DNA from: Polyodon spathula
Taxonomy: Eukaryota; Chordata; Actinopteri; Acipenseriformes; Polyodontidae
Length of the DNA: 64,000 bases
Assembly (NCBI RefSeq): GCF_017654505.1
Contig: NC_054572.1
Span: 2,047,864-2,111,863 of the forward strand
Direction of reading: 5' to 3'
Below are positions 44,033 to 64,000 of this stretch, in pieces (the first letter of the stretch is position 1; the number at the start of each line of letters is the position of its first letter). A program made the position numbers and the translations under genes. The notes below the pieces were generated by a model. It saw nothing but the letters and a program-made list of their open reading frames with translations, ran no database searches and had not been told where the DNA came from.

Positions 44033-44254
44033 AATGAAATATTTTACAAAGGACATCCCTAAAAGGTGGCCGACCATGCTCCTACACACTCCTACAGAAT
44101 AGAAAGCCCTTCTCCTGCCCATGCTCCCCTGTCCCTTGTTTGCTCAGCCTGTGTCTCCTCCTGCCCCAGACTTGACAAGCACACGCGAAGGAGAGCCCTC
44201 CTGCTGCTGCTGCTGCTGCATTGCCAAAGAGTTAAGCCAGCAGTGGAGAAAAGG

Positions 44255-44294
44255 GGTGTGGAGTCAGGAAGGCAAAGTGAGGGGCTGTATAAAA
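44255..44294 (+). promoter_or_regulatory. CD34: CD34 core promoter (TATA box 44288-44294)
   Basis: TATAAAA at 44288-44294, preceded by a GT-box ggggtgtgg at about 44254-44262 that would suit KLF factors. The transcription start is expected at about 44318-44325, giving a 5' UTR of roughly 150 bases. A run of six CTG units lies just upstream (44201-44219). A sequence ctctctctgcctcaacag at 44352-44369 could act as a splice acceptor for a more distal first exon. No experimental start is known to me. Confidence 0.5.
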
Positions 44295-44473
44295 CCGAGA
44301 CTAAAAGAAGACCAGGCACTCTATTATCCAGCTCGCCTGGCTCTCTCCCGCTCTCTCTGCCTCAACAGGAACCTCCAGCACGACCGCCTTACACCTAGAC
44401 AGAGGAAGAAACACAAACCTTTCCAGACTGCTCCCATACAGAACAGCCTTGAACGCTAGACTCCAGCAGAAGG

Positions 44474-62811
<18,338 letters not shown>

Positions 62812-64000
62812 AGACAGACAGCACACCCTGAGCACACCCAGCAGGGCGAGTGCATATCCAGACAGGAATCCATTCTTCTTTGTTTCCTCTTCCTCGCCAA
62901 TATCGGTTGAGCGTAACTCGCCACTTACAGAACTCATTTAAAGAATCAAGATTGTGAAGTGCTGTCTGGGTTGCACTGGTCAGCAAAAAAAAAAAAATTA
63001 ACAAAGCAAACTGAACTGCAGGGAGTGCTTTCAATATGGGACAAATGCCAATGCAGATCGCAGTAGACACAATACATCATGATCTGTGGATGCACAGGTG
63101 CTAAACTGCAGAAGAACCAACGCAGTATAATTCCAAGTGTAATCAATGATTTAAACTGCTCTGCCTTGCAGTAATTTCTCCCAATTGAAAGCACTTTCTG
63201 TCCAGTGGATAGTCCCATATATTTAGACAAGGTGATGGCTTGGAGAGTTGGTGAAGTGAAGACTGGGCTGAACAACTGGTGCTTTATATTACAAACTAAA
63301 ACAACTGGCTTTAGTAAGAGGTAAAGCAAAATACAGCATTCAAATAATTCTCCATTTCATTACTGCAAGCTTTACTGACATACTGAGCTTTTTCTCCACT
63401 ACAAAGTTGAACCCGCTTACTTCTTAAAGCTGGCAGTTTTGCACCAGAGAAAGACAAATAGTAACATGGGCACATGAAGTGGTTTTTTGTTGGGTTTTTT
63501 TTTGGTGCGTTTGTTTATTTGTTTGTTTTTTTATTTTAGACATTCCAAACCCAACTTTTCTTTTTACTCTCAGCTTACTACAATGTTAAGTGTTTTTTGG
63601 GTTATTTTTTTTGTCTGGTTAGGAATTAATATTTGAAATTAATTAGTTTTGTATGAATACTGATATTTTTCATAATTGTGTATGTGTAAATAAGTAGTCG
63701 ATTGCTGCTTCCTGTTATAAGTAAAACATTCTGTATATGCCTATAAGTTGCAAACATGTTATGTGTTTTATGTTTCTTTGGTTTTCATCTATTGTATTTG
63801 TTCATAGCTTGGGCAAAAAATTGACGTGGTTTGCATAACATCTTTGCGTGTGTAGAGGGTGCTAGTGTGTGCACACAAGAGCAAGCATATGCAACTGCAT
63901 AGCTGATCTGTTAGAATTTGAGAATGGTGTTGTGGTGGGCTCCATTACAGACACGTGCGGGCTAAATTCAAACTCTTCTTTGGCATACCCCAGTCGTCAC
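62812..64000 (+). other. CD34: CD34 3' UTR (end not seen)
   Basis: After the stop the sequence becomes AT-rich, with T-rich AU-element-like blocks at 63480-63640. There is no AATAAA or ATTAAA before the window ends; only a weak AGTAAA at about 63719. The UTR either uses a variant signal or continues beyond 64000. No other gene begins here. Confidence 0.5.

Larger units (their letters stand above)
26546..44287. other. PLXNA2-CD34 intergenic region, no gene supported
   Basis: About 17.7 kb. I found no exon-like open frame with recognisable similarity and no RNA gene on either strand. Contents are listed separately: a hAT-end fragment, a SINE, a purine-rich tract, a small MITE, poly-A/T runs, GA/GT repeats, two minisatellites, (TA)n tracts, a hAT-like element and three CTCF-like sites. 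The stretches 31000-33500, 35900-36900 and 39400-40600 look like plain unique sequence. They may contain regulatory elements I cannot recognise by eye. Confidence 0.6.

Overview
The window is vertebrate genomic DNA: split genes with GT-AG introns, long AT-rich non-coding stretches, abundant (TA)n and (CA)n microsatellites and decayed transposons. A tRNA-derived SINE with a tail of the 'taagtcgcc...gtctgctaaataaa' type, and an L2-like LINE fragment with the same tail, point to a ray-finned fish. The plexin protein is very close to the mammalian one as I know it, which fits a slowly evolving, perhaps non-teleost, lineage such as sturgeon, paddlefish or gar. That last step is inference.

Two protein-coding genes are present, both on the + strand. 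Positions 2913-21546 hold the last 15 coding exons (809 residues plus stop) of plexin-A2 (PLXNA2): the last extracellular IPT domains, the transmembrane helix, and the whole cytoplasmic GAP with its inserted Rho-GTPase-binding domain. The 5' part of the gene lies before the window. A probable 5-kb 3' UTR runs to an ATTAAA signal near 26524.

After an 18-kb intergenic region with no gene I can support, positions 44474-62811 hold a complete eight-exon CD34 gene (408 residues): signal peptide, mucin-like domain in two exons, short cysteine domain, transmembrane helix, and a cytoplasmic tail ending in the CD34-type Asp-Thr-Glu-Leu. A TATA box sits about 180 bases before its ATG. In mammals CD34 and PLXNA2 are also neighbours with the same orientation, so this is conserved synteny. 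It supports calling the second gene CD34 rather than its paralogues podocalyxin or endoglycan.

The non-coding DNA holds an L2-like LINE fragment inside one copy of a duplicated intronic block, a SINE, a hAT-type MITE with a perfect 8-base target duplication, a hAT-like element inside a (TA)n tract, a dead Tc1 transposase, other inverted-repeat elements, two hairpin-forming palindromes in CD34 intron 1, and large microsatellites. Three CTCF-consensus matches lie between the genes. I found no rRNA, no confident tRNA gene, no CRISPR array and nothing prokaryotic. The most unusual points are the four-cysteine (not six) CD34 domain, an acceptor fused to a donor-like sequence at the first plexin exon, and the two palindromes. 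None amounts to a demonstrated new system.
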